Source of the DNA: Oleispirillum sp963668495
Lineage (GTDB): Bacteria; Pseudomonadota; Alphaproteobacteria; Rhodospirillales; Rhodospirillaceae
Direction: 5' to 3'
NCBI GenBank assembly: GCA_963668495.1
Contig: OY764545.1
Coordinates: forward strand, 806,001-870,000
Length of the DNA stretch: 64,000 nt
The translations under genes were made by a program, and so were the position numbers. The notes under the pieces were generated by a model. That model saw only the letters and a list, made by a program, of their open reading frames with translations. It ran no database searches and had not been told where the DNA came from. The first letter of the stretch is position 1. Each line of letters starts with the position of its first letter. This document shows, piece by piece, positions 8,255-16,430 of the stretch.

Positions 8255-9810
8255 TGAATTTGTATCGAGCGGTCGCTACCGTTGGTGGGTTTACCTTATT
8301 AAGCCGGATTACGGGCTTTGTTCGCGATGTACTGCTTGCCGGATTGCTTGGTGCAGGCATGGTGGCGGATGCGTTTTTTGTGGCTTTCAAGTTTCCCAAC
8401 CTGTTTCGGCGTTTGTTTGCGGAGGGCGCATTTAGTGCGGCGTTCGTGCCGATGTTTTCCCGGAAACTGGAAGGAGAGGGTGAAGCCGAGGCAAAAGCCT
8501 TTCTCCAGAACGTTTGTTCCGGATTGGCATTGATTTTATTGGTGACGGTTCTGGCTGTTGAATTGGCTATGCCGTGGGCAATTGTCGGGTTTGCCCCGGG
8601 GTTTGCCGATGTCCCCGGCAAGCTTAATCTTGCAACAGACATGGCACAGATTTCTTTTCCGTATTTGTTTTTTATCGCACTGGTTTCGTTGTTTTCCGGG
8701 GTTCTTAATGCGTTTGGCAAATTTGCTGCCGCTGCGGCAACCCCGGTTCTTTTGAATATTTGCTTGATTACGGCTGCCTTGGGTTATGGACGGGTTTGGA
8801 CAGGGGATACCGCAGGGCACGTCTTGATTTGGGGCGTGTTTGCCGCCGGAATTATTCAGTTCCTCTGGATCATGTACCACACCCGCCGGGTTGGCATGTT
8901 GCCGGGGTTGGTTTTCCCCCGTTTCAATCGGGACATGGGGACGCTGTTCCGTCGAATTCTGCCCGGAATCATTGGCATGGGGGTGTATCAGATCAATCTG
9001 CTGGTCGATACGATCATTGCATCACTGGTCAGTGAAGGGGCGGTTTCTTGGCTGTATTATGCAGACCGGATTAATCAATTGCCGCTGGGTGTCGTCGGAA
9101 TTGCCATGGGCACGGCTTTATTGCCCATGTTGAGCCGTCAATTACGGTCCGGCAATCTGGATGCTGCACAAAATACGCAAAACCGTGGGATAGAGTTCGC
9201 TTTGTTGCTGACATTACCGGCAACGCTGGGGCTGGCGTGCCTTGCGGCACCGATTATTTCCGTGTTGTTCGAACGTGGAGCATTTCAGGCGTCCGACAGT
9301 TTGGCAACCAGCCAAGCCCTTATGGCGTTTGCCGTGGGACTTCCGGCATTTGTTTTGGTCAAGGTTTTGGTCCCCGGATATTTTGCCCGCGAAGATACGG
9401 CAACCCCGGTTCGTATTGCCGTTGTCTGCTTGGCGGTGAACGTCGGTTTGAACCTTGTTCTGATGGGACCGTTGGGTCACGTGGGGATTGCGACGGCAAC
9501 GGCTGTCTCTGCGTGGATCAATGCAATTTTGCTCGCGGCAATTTTGCACCGCCGCAAGCACCTGTATTTTGATCTGCGTCTTCGGGGGAAAGTCTGGCGC
9601 ATTGCCTTGGCATCTTTCGCCATGGCGGGGGCGATTTTGGCTGCTCAAAGCTGGGCCGTAGAGCATTCAGCCATTCAGGCCATGCCGGGTTGGAGTGTGC
9701 TGTTGGGACTGATTGTTCTTGGGATTGTGGCTTTTGTTGTGGCAGCCCGGATTTTTGGGGTGGTTACCCTTGGCGAATTGAAGGGAATGCTGCGCAAAAC
9801 CGCCTCATGA
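8254..9810 (+). CDS. murJ: lipid II flippase MurJ (MviN)
   Basis: MurJ flips the peptidoglycan precursor lipid II across the inner membrane. The 518-residue protein is almost entirely hydrophobic, with about 14 predicted membrane segments. It carries family features such as RITGFVRDVLLA near the N-terminus, KFPNLFRRLFAEGAFSAAFVP, and the central SWLYYADRINQLPLGVVGIA. The start overlaps the glnD stop by one base. No clear terminator follows; the next 187 bp (9811-9997) hold only a short inverted repeat before trpS. Confidence 0.97.
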   Translation: MNLYRAVATVGGFTLLSRITGFVRDVLLAGLLGAGMVADAFFVAFKFPNLFRRLFAEGAFSAAFVPMFSRKLEGEGEAEAKAFLQNVCSGLALILLVTVLAVELAMPWAIVGFAPGFADVPGKLNLATDMAQISFPYLFFIALVSLFSGVLNAFGKFAAAAATPVLLNICLITAALGYGRVWTGDTAGHVLIWGVFAAGIIQFLWIMYHTRRVGMLPGLVFPRFNRDMGTLFRRILPGIIGMGVYQINLLVDTIIASLVSEGAVSWLYYADRINQLPLGVVGIAMGTALLPMLSRQLRSGNLDAAQNTQNRGIEFALLLTLPATLGLACLAAPIISVLFERGAFQASDSLATSQALMAFAVGLPAFVLVKVLVPGYFAREDTATPVRIAVVCLAVNVGLNLVLMGPLGHVGIATATAVSAWINAILLAAILHRRKHLYFDLRLRGKVWRIALASFAMAGAILAAQSWAVEHSAIQAMPGWSVLLGLIVLGIVAFVVAARIFGVVTLGELKGMLRKTAS

Positions 9811-9931
9811 ACCGATGAAAAACCAGATGATATTCATGGGGCACAAGAAATTTATCGGCAAACTTGACCATCACCCGGAAACGGGATACCCCGAATGTGG
9901 CGAACACGCTACACTACACATATTTAATGCG

Positions 9932-9946
9932 GAATCACGGTGATTC
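9932..9946. repeat. 15-bp odd palindrome upstream of trpS
   Basis: GAATCA and TGATTC form perfect 6-bp arms around a CGG centre, 51 bases before the trpS start. It could be a small operator or a leader hairpin. No promoter around it is clear enough to assign, and nothing else recognisable lies in 9811-9997. Confidence 0.3.
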
Positions 9947-9997
9947 TGCCCTTGTGCGGTTCCAAACGTACATTGTAATTCAAACATAGAGTCTGAC

Positions 9998-10996
9998 ATG
10001 AAACGTATATTTTCGGGTATCCAGCCGTCCGGTAATCTTCACCTTGGTAACTATTTGGGCGCAATGCGCAATTGGGTGAAGCTGCAAGATCAGTATGAAT
10101 GTGTTTTTTGTATGGTTGATCTGCATGCAATTACCGTCTGGCAAGAACCGGAAGAACTGCGCAATACCACCCGCGAATTGGCTGCCGGTATGATTGCTGC
10201 CGGGATTGATCCCAAGCACAATATTTTGTTCAACCAGTCACAAAATCCGGCGCATGCCGAGCTGGGCTGGGTGCTGAATTGTGTGGCGCGCATGGGGTGG
10301 CTTAACCGCATGACGCAGTTCAAGGAAAAAGCTGGGAAGAACCGGGAAAACGTTTCTGTTGGCCTGTTTACGTATCCGTGCCTGATGGCGGCTGATATCT
10401 TGGCCTATAAAGCCACGCATGTCCCGGTGGGTGAAGATCAGAAACAACACTTGGAATTGGCGCGGGACGTGGCCCAAAAGTTTAACAATGACTTTGGTAA
10501 AGACGTATTTCCGCTGCCGGAACCGATGATTATGGGGGCCGCCACCCGTGTTATGTCCCTGCGAGATGGGTCCAAGAAAATGAGCAAGTCCGATCCGTCG
10601 GATTTCTCTCGCATCAACATGACCGATGATGCGGATACGATCGTGAAAAAAATCCGCAAGGCCAAAACTGACCCGGATGTTTTGCCGGAAACAGTGGAAG
10701 CCCTTGATACACGCCCGGAAGCCGCCAATCTCCTTGGGATCTATGCTGCTTTGGTAGATAAATCCTTGGCAGATGCTGTGGCGGAAACTGCCGGTATGTC
10801 GTTTGCTGACTTCAAGAAAGTGCTGGCGGATGCTGCGGTTGAACATCTGGGCCCGATCAATTCGGAAATGAAACGACTGTCTCAGGATCCGGCATACGTT
10901 GATGGTATTTTGCGTTTGGGTGCAGAAAAAGCCCGAGCCATGACCCAGCCGGTATTGGATGAAGTCTATGATATTGTGGGCTTTTTGCGCCCCTGA
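9998..10996 (+). CDS. trpS: tryptophanyl-tRNA synthetase
   Basis: TrpS charges tRNA-Trp. The 332-residue length is normal for the bacterial enzyme. The class I signatures are both visible: the HIGH-type motif in PSGNLHLGNYLGA (about 8-20) and KMSKS at about 194-198. The motif GEDQKQHLELARD, typical of TrpS, lies between them. The ATG at 9998 follows a weak GAG-containing site. It stands after glnD-murJ and before a DUF2333 gene, with no overlap to either. Confidence 0.98.
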   Translation: MKRIFSGIQPSGNLHLGNYLGAMRNWVKLQDQYECVFCMVDLHAITVWQEPEELRNTTRELAAGMIAAGIDPKHNILFNQSQNPAHAELGWVLNCVARMGWLNRMTQFKEKAGKNRENVSVGLFTYPCLMAADILAYKATHVPVGEDQKQHLELARDVAQKFNNDFGKDVFPLPEPMIMGAATRVMSLRDGSKKMSKSDPSDFSRINMTDDADTIVKKIRKAKTDPDVLPETVEALDTRPEAANLLGIYAALVDKSLADAVAETAGMSFADFKKVLADAAVEHLGPINSEMKRLSQDPAYVDGILRLGAEKARAMTQPVLDEVYDIVGFLRP

Positions 10997-11033
10997 TTTG
11001 ACAATAACGAACTAAGAAAGCAGGAGGGCACCC

Positions 11034-12047
11034 ATGCCGGATATGGAACGCATCGCTGATAAGTTGCTGGACATTTGGGATCGTTGCAAATCTCGCTGGC
11101 GCGGCGGGCTCTCCCGCTTGAATCAGGGCACGGGCATGTGGCGGATGGTAAAATTGGGGGCGGCAGCGGTTGTTGTAGCCGCCGCCCTTTACTATCCGGT
11201 TGGTATGGCCGTGGTCCACACGGTCAATGATGATCCCGCCTTTGCACCGACTGATGTGAATCCGGGGGAGGCACGTTCCGTTGCCATGGCTGCGGCCTTG
11301 ATTCAGCGGGAAGTGATTGATGGGCACTGGGTGCCGAACGATCCGTTCTTTATGCCAACAGCCGGTTTGGATAACATGCCGAACTTCCAACTTGGAATGA
11401 TTGCGGCTTTGTCACGGTTTACCGTGGAAATGTCGGATCAATTGGGCAGAACGCGTGGATCATCACAGGTTGACCCGGATCTGGAAAAAGCCGTGGGCTT
11501 GATCAAGTATCCCGGTAACGTCTGGATCTTCAACTTATCCACATCATTTATGCCGACGGCATCCTCGGAAAGCCAATACAAAGCCGCCCGTCGTGCATTG
11601 TTGAGCTATAACCAGCGGCTTGCCGCAGGTAAGGCGGTATTCGAAAAGCGTGCGGATAACCTGATTGCAACACTGGATCGGATCAGCAGCGACACCGGGT
11701 CAGCTTCTGCATTGCTGGACCGCCGTATTCAACAAGGTGGCGGGTTGATTTTTGATCGGACATCCGACGATGTGTTTTATCAAACCAAGGGTCGTTTGTA
11801 CGGTTACTACCTGATCTTGCGGGAATTGGGGCATGATTTTTCCAGCGTGATTAAGGATAAGGAGCTGAATACAGCGTGGGATCAAATGCTGGATTCTTTC
11901 CAAACTGCGGCAACGTTGGACCCGTTGGTGGTATCCAACTGTGATCCTGATGCCATGATTTGCCCAAGCCATTTGGCGTCTCAGGGGTTTTACCTTCTGC
12001 GGGCGCGAACTCAGCTTCAGGAAGTTGCAAATATCTTGTTGAAATAA
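11034..12047 (+). CDS. DUF2333 family membrane-anchored protein
   Basis: This 337-residue protein looks like the DUF2333 family, which has no established function. After a short basic N-terminus there is one membrane segment (about residues 40-60, AAAVVVAAALYYPVGMAVV), followed by a large, probably periplasmic domain. Conserved-looking stretches include IDGHWVPNDPFF and LIKYPGNVWIFN. A strong ribosome-binding site (GGAGGG) precedes the ATG. It follows trpS by 37 bp and precedes a TauE/SafE exporter gene, but there is no clue that they share a pathway. Confidence 0.85.
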   Translation: MPDMERIADKLLDIWDRCKSRWRGGLSRLNQGTGMWRMVKLGAAAVVVAAALYYPVGMAVVHTVNDDPAFAPTDVNPGEARSVAMAAALIQREVIDGHWVPNDPFFMPTAGLDNMPNFQLGMIAALSRFTVEMSDQLGRTRGSSQVDPDLEKAVGLIKYPGNVWIFNLSTSFMPTASSESQYKAARRALLSYNQRLAAGKAVFEKRADNLIATLDRISSDTGSASALLDRRIQQGGGLIFDRTSDDVFYQTKGRLYGYYLILRELGHDFSSVIKDKELNTAWDQMLDSFQTAATLDPLVVSNCDPDAMICPSHLASQGFYLLRARTQLQEVANILLK

Positions 12048-12070
12048 CCTGATAAACCGAGGCCAACGCC

Positions 12071-12997
12071 ATGATTCAGGTCTATTTGCCCATTGCCGAA
12101 ATGTCAGTCAACGCGGAGATTATCACCGGGTTGGGGGTTCTTGTCGGTTTGGCATCTGGCTTGTTTGGTGTTGGCGGCGGTTTTTTGATGACGCCGCTTT
12201 TAATTTTTCTTGGGATTCCGCCTGCGGTGGCGGTTGGATCCGGCACCAATCAGATCATTGCTTCGTCTGTTTCCGGGGTTATCGCACATTGGCGCAAGGG
12301 GAACGTGGATGTCCTGATGGGCTCCGTCTTGCTGGCGGGGGGGATAATCGGTTCCGGCCTTGGCGTTCTGGTTTTCAATTTGTTGAAAGCATCGGGCCAG
12401 ATTGATCTGACCATTCGCCTGTTTTACGTGGTGTTTTTGGGGGTGGTTGGCTCTTTGATGTTTGTGGAGAGCGTCGGTTCTTTGCTGAAAACCCGGAAAA
12501 CCGGTGGGCAAGCCCGTAAACCACGCGGTGTTGAACGGTACGCATGGGCTTCACGCTTGCCGTGGTGCATACGGTTTCCAAAATCCGGCTTGTATCTTAG
12601 CGTGCTGTTGCCGTTGGGCATGGGTGTGTGTGTTGGCATTCTAGTGGCAATCATGGGGGTCGGTGGCGGCTTTCTTATGGTTCCAGCCATGATTTATCTG
12701 TTGGGCATGCCAACGCAGGTGGTGATTGGCACATCCCTGTTCCAGATTATTTTTGTGACTATTTTGACCACGTTTATGCAGGCCACATTTAACCACAACG
12801 TGGATGCAATTTTGACCGTTTTGCTGATGCTTGGCGGGGTATTCGGTGCTCAGTGGGGGGTGCGCCTTGGTGGGAAAATCGGGGGACAAAACCTGAGGAT
12901 TTTGCTGGCGGTTCTCGTGCTTGGCGTTTGTATCGGTTTGGTGGAAGAACTTGTGGCAACACCAGACGAACCGTATTCCATCAGCCTTGAAGGGTAA
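12071..12997 (+). CDS. TauE/SafE family sulfite/organosulfonate exporter
   Basis: The 308-residue protein has about eight membrane helices. It contains two copies of the family's glycine-rich repeat, FGVGGGFLMTPLLIFLGIP near the N-terminus and MGVGGGFLMVPAMIYLLG in the second half, typical of TauE/SafE permeases. Such proteins are thought to export sulfite, sulfoacetate or related anions, but the substrate here cannot be read from sequence. The next gene, four bases downstream, encodes a TIGR02186 protein, and the two are usually found together in alphaproteobacteria. This suggests they form one membrane system. Confidence 0.9.
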   Translation: MIQVYLPIAEMSVNAEIITGLGVLVGLASGLFGVGGGFLMTPLLIFLGIPPAVAVGSGTNQIIASSVSGVIAHWRKGNVDVLMGSVLLAGGIIGSGLGVLVFNLLKASGQIDLTIRLFYVVFLGVVGSLMFVESVGSLLKTRKTGGQARKPRGVERYAWASRLPWCIRFPKSGLYLSVLLPLGMGVCVGILVAIMGVGGGFLMVPAMIYLLGMPTQVVIGTSLFQIIFVTILTTFMQATFNHNVDAILTVLLMLGGVFGAQWGVRLGGKIGGQNLRILLAVLVLGVCIGLVEELVATPDEPYSISLEG

Positions 12998-13000
12998 GCC

Positions 13001-13762
13001 ATGGGACGGTTAGGTGCTTGGATTTTCGCAGTTTTCTTTTGCCTGACACTGGGTGGTCCGGTGGCTCAGTCGTCGCGTCCGGTTGTGGCGGATTTGTCCA
13101 GCCATCTGGTGGCGATCACCACCGGGTTTTCCGGTTCTGAAGTCTTGATGTTCGGGGCGACCAATGAACAGCCGGGGCATATTGTCATGGTGGTGCGTGG
13201 GCCGAAAGAAACCCATATTGTTCGCCGGAAAGAACGGGTTGCAGGAATTTGGGTGAATCGCCACGAAGCACGTTTCGAAGAAATTCCGGCTTATTATGCC
13301 GTGGCAGCCAGTGGGCTTTTGACGGAAATCGTTCCGCCGGATGTGCGTAAACGTCATCAAATTGGTTTGAACGCGCTGCGACTTCCGGCCCGTGATGCTG
13401 ATAACAAGCAAATGACAAATGAAGATGCAAAGCCATTTCGCAAGGCATTAATCCATCTGAAACAAAAATCCGGGCTGTACACCAAACATATTGCTGCGGT
13501 TTCAACATTGGAAAACCGTTTGTTCCGTGCAACCGTACGGTTGCCATCGTCGGTTCCGGTCGGTTCCTATACCGTGGAAGTGTATTTTATTCACAATGGT
13601 GAAGTGATCGGAGCCGAGATCACGCCGTTATTCGTTTCGAAAACGGGATATAGCGCAGATATCTTTGACTTTGCCATGAATCAGCCTGCGAAATATGCGA
13701 TTTTGTGCATCCTATTTGCGGTTGTTGCGGGGTGGGGGATCGCCTTGGTTTTCCGCCGCTGA
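13001..13762 (+). CDS. TIGR02186 family alphaproteobacterial membrane protein
   Basis: This 253-residue protein matches the TIGR02186 family (alphaproteobacterial TM protein), whose function is unknown. It has an N-terminal signal peptide (hydrophobic about 5-20, then a polar segment beginning QSSRPVVADLS), a periplasmic domain with VVRGPKETHIVRRKERVAGIWVN and a single C-terminal membrane anchor (about 230-250). It starts three bases after the exporter stop and is surely in the same operon. Genetic linkage suggests an accessory role for the TauE/SafE exporter; that is inference. Confidence 0.88.
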   Translation: MGRLGAWIFAVFFCLTLGGPVAQSSRPVVADLSSHLVAITTGFSGSEVLMFGATNEQPGHIVMVVRGPKETHIVRRKERVAGIWVNRHEARFEEIPAYYAVAASGLLTEIVPPDVRKRHQIGLNALRLPARDADNKQMTNEDAKPFRKALIHLKQKSGLYTKHIAAVSTLENRLFRATVRLPSSVPVGSYTVEVYFIHNGEVIGAEITPLFVSKTGYSADIFDFAMNQPAKYAILCILFAVVAGWGIALVFRR

Positions 13763-13831
13763 TATATTTCTAACTTGACCGAGCTGTTTTGCGACCTTAT
13801 TTCAGGCACCCGCAAAGGAGTTGTTGGCACC

Positions 13832-14380
13832 ATGTTTATTCAAACTGAAGTCACCCCAAATCCGGCGACAGTAAAGTTCCTGCCGGGACAGCCGCTGATT
13901 GACGGCGTTCCTGTGGATTGCCCGGATGCGGATACGGCAGAAGCAAAGTCTCCGCTGGCTGGACGGTTGTTCCAGCTTGACGGCGTAACAGGCGTGCTGA
14001 TCGGCGCGGATTCAATTGCCGTGACCAAGACAGATGATGCTGATTGGGACCGCCTGAAGCTGCAAGTTATGGGGGTTTTGGTGGAGCACCTGTCTGCCGG
14101 GCACCCGGTGGTGTTTGCTCCTGACGTGGCGTGTTCTTCTGCGGCGGCTGACGACAGTGTTGAAGGACAGATCAAATCCCTGATTGATACCCGTGTGCGT
14201 CCGGTGGTGGCCCAAGACGGGGGCGATATTGTGTTTGATCGCTATGTCGATGGTATCGTGTACTTGAAAATGAAGGGTGCCTGTGCGGGTTGCCCCAGTG
14301 CTACAATGACCCTGAAAAACGGTGTGGAACGGATGTTGAAAGCCTACATACCGCAGGTTCAAGAAGTTCGGCAGGTGTAA
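13832..14380 (+). CDS. NifU/Nfu-type iron-sulfur cluster scaffold protein
   Basis: The 182-residue protein joins an N-terminal Nfu domain (FIQTEVTPNPATVKFLPG) to a C-terminal NifU-like domain with the cluster-binding CxxC in GACAGCPSA. Proteins of this layout (human NFU1 type) carry or transfer 4Fe-4S clusters to apoproteins. I chose the ATG at 13832, with AAGGAG upstream, over an in-frame start 19 codons earlier, because the Nfu domain begins right at this Met. It stands alone, between the exporter pair and a glucosaminidase gene. Confidence 0.93.
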   Translation: MFIQTEVTPNPATVKFLPGQPLIDGVPVDCPDADTAEAKSPLAGRLFQLDGVTGVLIGADSIAVTKTDDADWDRLKLQVMGVLVEHLSAGHPVVFAPDVACSSAAADDSVEGQIKSLIDTRVRPVVAQDGGDIVFDRYVDGIVYLKMKGACAGCPSATMTLKNGVERMLKAYIPQVQEVRQV

Positions 14381-14434
14381 CGCCTGCTTTTATGCACAAC
14401 TTCACAGAAGCTATTCGGCATTCGGTGCTAACTG

Positions 14435-15427
14435 ATGTCGCGCGTGTGGTGTGCATTTTTGGATAAACTGTACGGAGAATTGAGTTTGCAGACCCTGACC
14501 TTGAATAAATGGAATCTGAAACAAGCTTGTTTTGGGCTTGTGACATCTGCGTTGTGTGTGGTTGGTGCCTATGCGGTTTTTGCGGCAACCCCTGCTAACG
14601 AATGGACACAGGTTCGCACGGCCAGCGTCTCGTCATCTTCAATTATCGGCGAAGCTCCAGAAGCCATGGCCTTGGCGAAACGTTATGATGACTTGGGCTA
14701 TACGCTGGATGCTGTTCGTGCCGGACAACAGCCGGTTCCGACCTTGTCCATTGCCAGCTTACCGAAAGATATTGGGGCCGTTCAAGATATCAGTTTGAAA
14801 AAGAGCCTGTTTTTCCGCACATTGCTGCCTATGGCCTTGCAGGTAAATGCGGAGGTCGCAGCGGATCGAGATCGCCTGACCGATATTCGCAATCAACTGA
14901 TTTTGGGACAGACCCTCAGCAATCATGATCAGAATTGGCTCGATGAGCTTGCCAGCCGTTATGGTACGACCTCCGATAATATGCATGAATTGATGCTTCG
15001 GGTTGCGCCGGTGCCTACATCGTTGGTTCTGGCTCAGGCAGCAGAGGAAAGTGGTTGGGGGTCCTCACGCTTTGCCCGCGAAGGCAACGCCCTGTTCGGA
15101 CAATGGACATGGTCCGATGATCATAAGGGAATTGTGCCGACCAATCGGGAAGAGGGGAAAACGCACCGTATTCGGGCGTTTGACACAGCCCATGACGCCA
15201 TTGCTGCCTATGTTCATAATTTGAATACCCATCCGGCGTATGCACGCCTGCGTGAAGATCGTGCTGCAGGAGCGTCCGGTTATGACTTAACCGCGACCTT
15301 GAATAAATATTCCGAACGCGGAACAAAGTACATTGCGTCCCTGCAGGCAATCATGGACCATAATAATCTTCAGCCGCTTGATGGCGTTAGGCTGGCAGAA
15401 AACCGTCATTTGATGGTTAGCCGCTGA
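14435..15427 (+). CDS. membrane-anchored glucosaminidase-domain protein (Bax-like)
   Basis: The protein (330 residues from the first ATG) has an N-terminal hydrophobic segment (about 30-50) and a C-terminal glucosaminidase domain resembling E. coli Bax. That domain shows LVLAQAAEESGWGSSRFA, with the likely catalytic Glu, and GNALFGQWTW. It probably cuts N-acetylglucosaminyl bonds in peptidoglycan from the periplasm. The start is uncertain: the ATG at 14435 has no ribosome-binding site, while a TTG at 14486 has GGAG eight bases upstream and gives a tidier signal anchor. An intrinsic terminator follows. Confidence 0.85.
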   Translation: MSRVWCAFLDKLYGELSLQTLTLNKWNLKQACFGLVTSALCVVGAYAVFAATPANEWTQVRTASVSSSSIIGEAPEAMALAKRYDDLGYTLDAVRAGQQPVPTLSIASLPKDIGAVQDISLKKSLFFRTLLPMALQVNAEVAADRDRLTDIRNQLILGQTLSNHDQNWLDELASRYGTTSDNMHELMLRVAPVPTSLVLAQAAEESGWGSSRFAREGNALFGQWTWSDDHKGIVPTNREEGKTHRIRAFDTAHDAIAAYVHNLNTHPAYARLREDRAAGASGYDLTATLNKYSERGTKYIASLQAIMDHNNLQPLDGVRLAENRHLMVSR

Positions 15428-15450
15428 TCTGCTTCCAGTTACTTTTGTTT

Positions 15451-15481
15451 AACGACCCGCTTGCGAGTGGGTCGTTTTTTT
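15451..15481 (+). terminator. Rho-independent terminator after the glucosaminidase gene
   Basis: ACGACCC and GGGTCGT arms close over a short loop and are followed at once by a run of seven T. It lies 24 bases after the stop codon. Confidence 0.9.
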
Positions 15482-15498
15482 ATGCAGAGTTTCTATTG

Positions 15499-15521
15499 CA
15501 CTATTTGTATGACAAATAGTG
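15499..15521. promoter_or_regulatory. perfect 10-bp inverted repeat, candidate operator upstream of enoyl-CoA hydratase
   Basis: CACTATTTGT and ACAAATAGTG are perfect inverted arms with a 3-base ATG spacer. The repeat directly abuts a possible -35 hexamer (TTTACA, 15522-15527; candidate -10 at 15543-15550), about 80 bases before the enoyl-CoA hydratase start. The position and symmetry suit a dimeric repressor or activator site. Which regulator binds is not visible in this window. Confidence 0.55.
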
Positions 15522-15599
15522 TTTACAAATACTGATGACAGGTAGACTATGATGGGCAGAAAACGGTGAGGGGCTAAGTTAAAGCAAAGGATCAACAGC

Positions 15600-16430
15600 A
15601 TGTCACAAACGACACAAACATCAGCAAATCAAAATCAAACGGCCCATGGTGGGGCACTATCCTTTGAAACCATAACCGTTGATCATACGGATTGTGTCGG
15701 GATCATCACCCTGAACCGCCCGAAAAGCCTTAACGCCCTGAATGCACAGTTGGCGGAGGAGGTATTGTCTGCCCTTAAGACATTCGACGCCACAGATAGC
15801 ATTGGTGCCATTGTCATAACCGGATCTGAGCGAGCTTTTGCCGCCGGGGCGGATATTGAGGAAATGTCCGATAAAAGCTATGTGGATATGCAGACCCATG
15901 ATCTGTTTGCCGCGTGGGATCAGGTACGGTTTATCCGCAAGCCGATTATTGCAGCGGTTTCCGGTTATGCTCTGGGCGGTGGCTGTGAACTGGCTATGCT
16001 GTGCGATGTGATTTATGCCTCGGAAACGGCACAGTTTGGTCAGCCGGAAATCAAATTGGGGATTATTCCGGGTATTGGCGGCACCCAGCGATTGACGCGG
16101 GCAGTGGGCAAAGCCATGGCAATGGACATGATTTTGACTGGGCGCATGGTAAGCGCACAGGAAGCTTTGGCTGCTGGATTGGTGGCCCGCGTGGTTCCGA
16201 CAGAACAATTGCAGGAAACCGCTCTTGCGGCAGCCACAACCATGGCAAAGCTGAATGCACCAGCCGTCGCCGCAGCCAAGGCGGCGGTGAATATGGCCTT
16301 TGAAACCACGTTAACCACGGGTGTGGTTCAGGAGCGGCAAATCTTTCAGGGATTGTTTGCAACAGAAGGGCAAAAGGAAGGGATGGCGGCGTTTTTGGAA
16401 AAACGGACACCAACCTTCAACAATCGCTGA
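15600..16430 (+). CDS. enoyl-CoA hydratase/isomerase family protein
   Basis: This crotonase-fold protein of 276 residues probably hydrates 2-enoyl-CoA esters in beta-oxidation or a related acyl-CoA pathway. The oxyanion-hole segments AFAAGADIEEM and SGYALGGGCELAMLCDVIYA are intact, and IKLGIIPGIGGTQRL with the usual second Glu is present, so it is probably a true hydratase. An unusual polar extension of about 25 residues precedes the fold. It is a single-gene unit with a palindrome upstream and a terminator downstream, so it may be regulated separately from other fatty-acid genes. Its end overlaps the convergent MFS gene by 14 bp. Confidence 0.92.
   Translation: MSQTTQTSANQNQTAHGGALSFETITVDHTDCVGIITLNRPKSLNALNAQLAEEVLSALKTFDATDSIGAIVITGSERAFAAGADIEEMSDKSYVDMQTHDLFAAWDQVRFIRKPIIAAVSGYALGGGCELAMLCDVIYASETAQFGQPEIKLGIIPGIGGTQRLTRAVGKAMAMDMILTGRMVSAQEALAAGLVARVVPTEQLQETALAAATTMAKLNAPAVAAAKAAVNMAFETTLTTGVVQERQIFQGLFATEGQKEGMAAFLEKRTPTFNNR

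Noticed and set aside
9864..9892. TTGACC followed 17 bases later by TACCCC upstream of trpS as a promoter
   Set aside because: The -10 hexamer matches at only two positions, so the resemblance is not enough.
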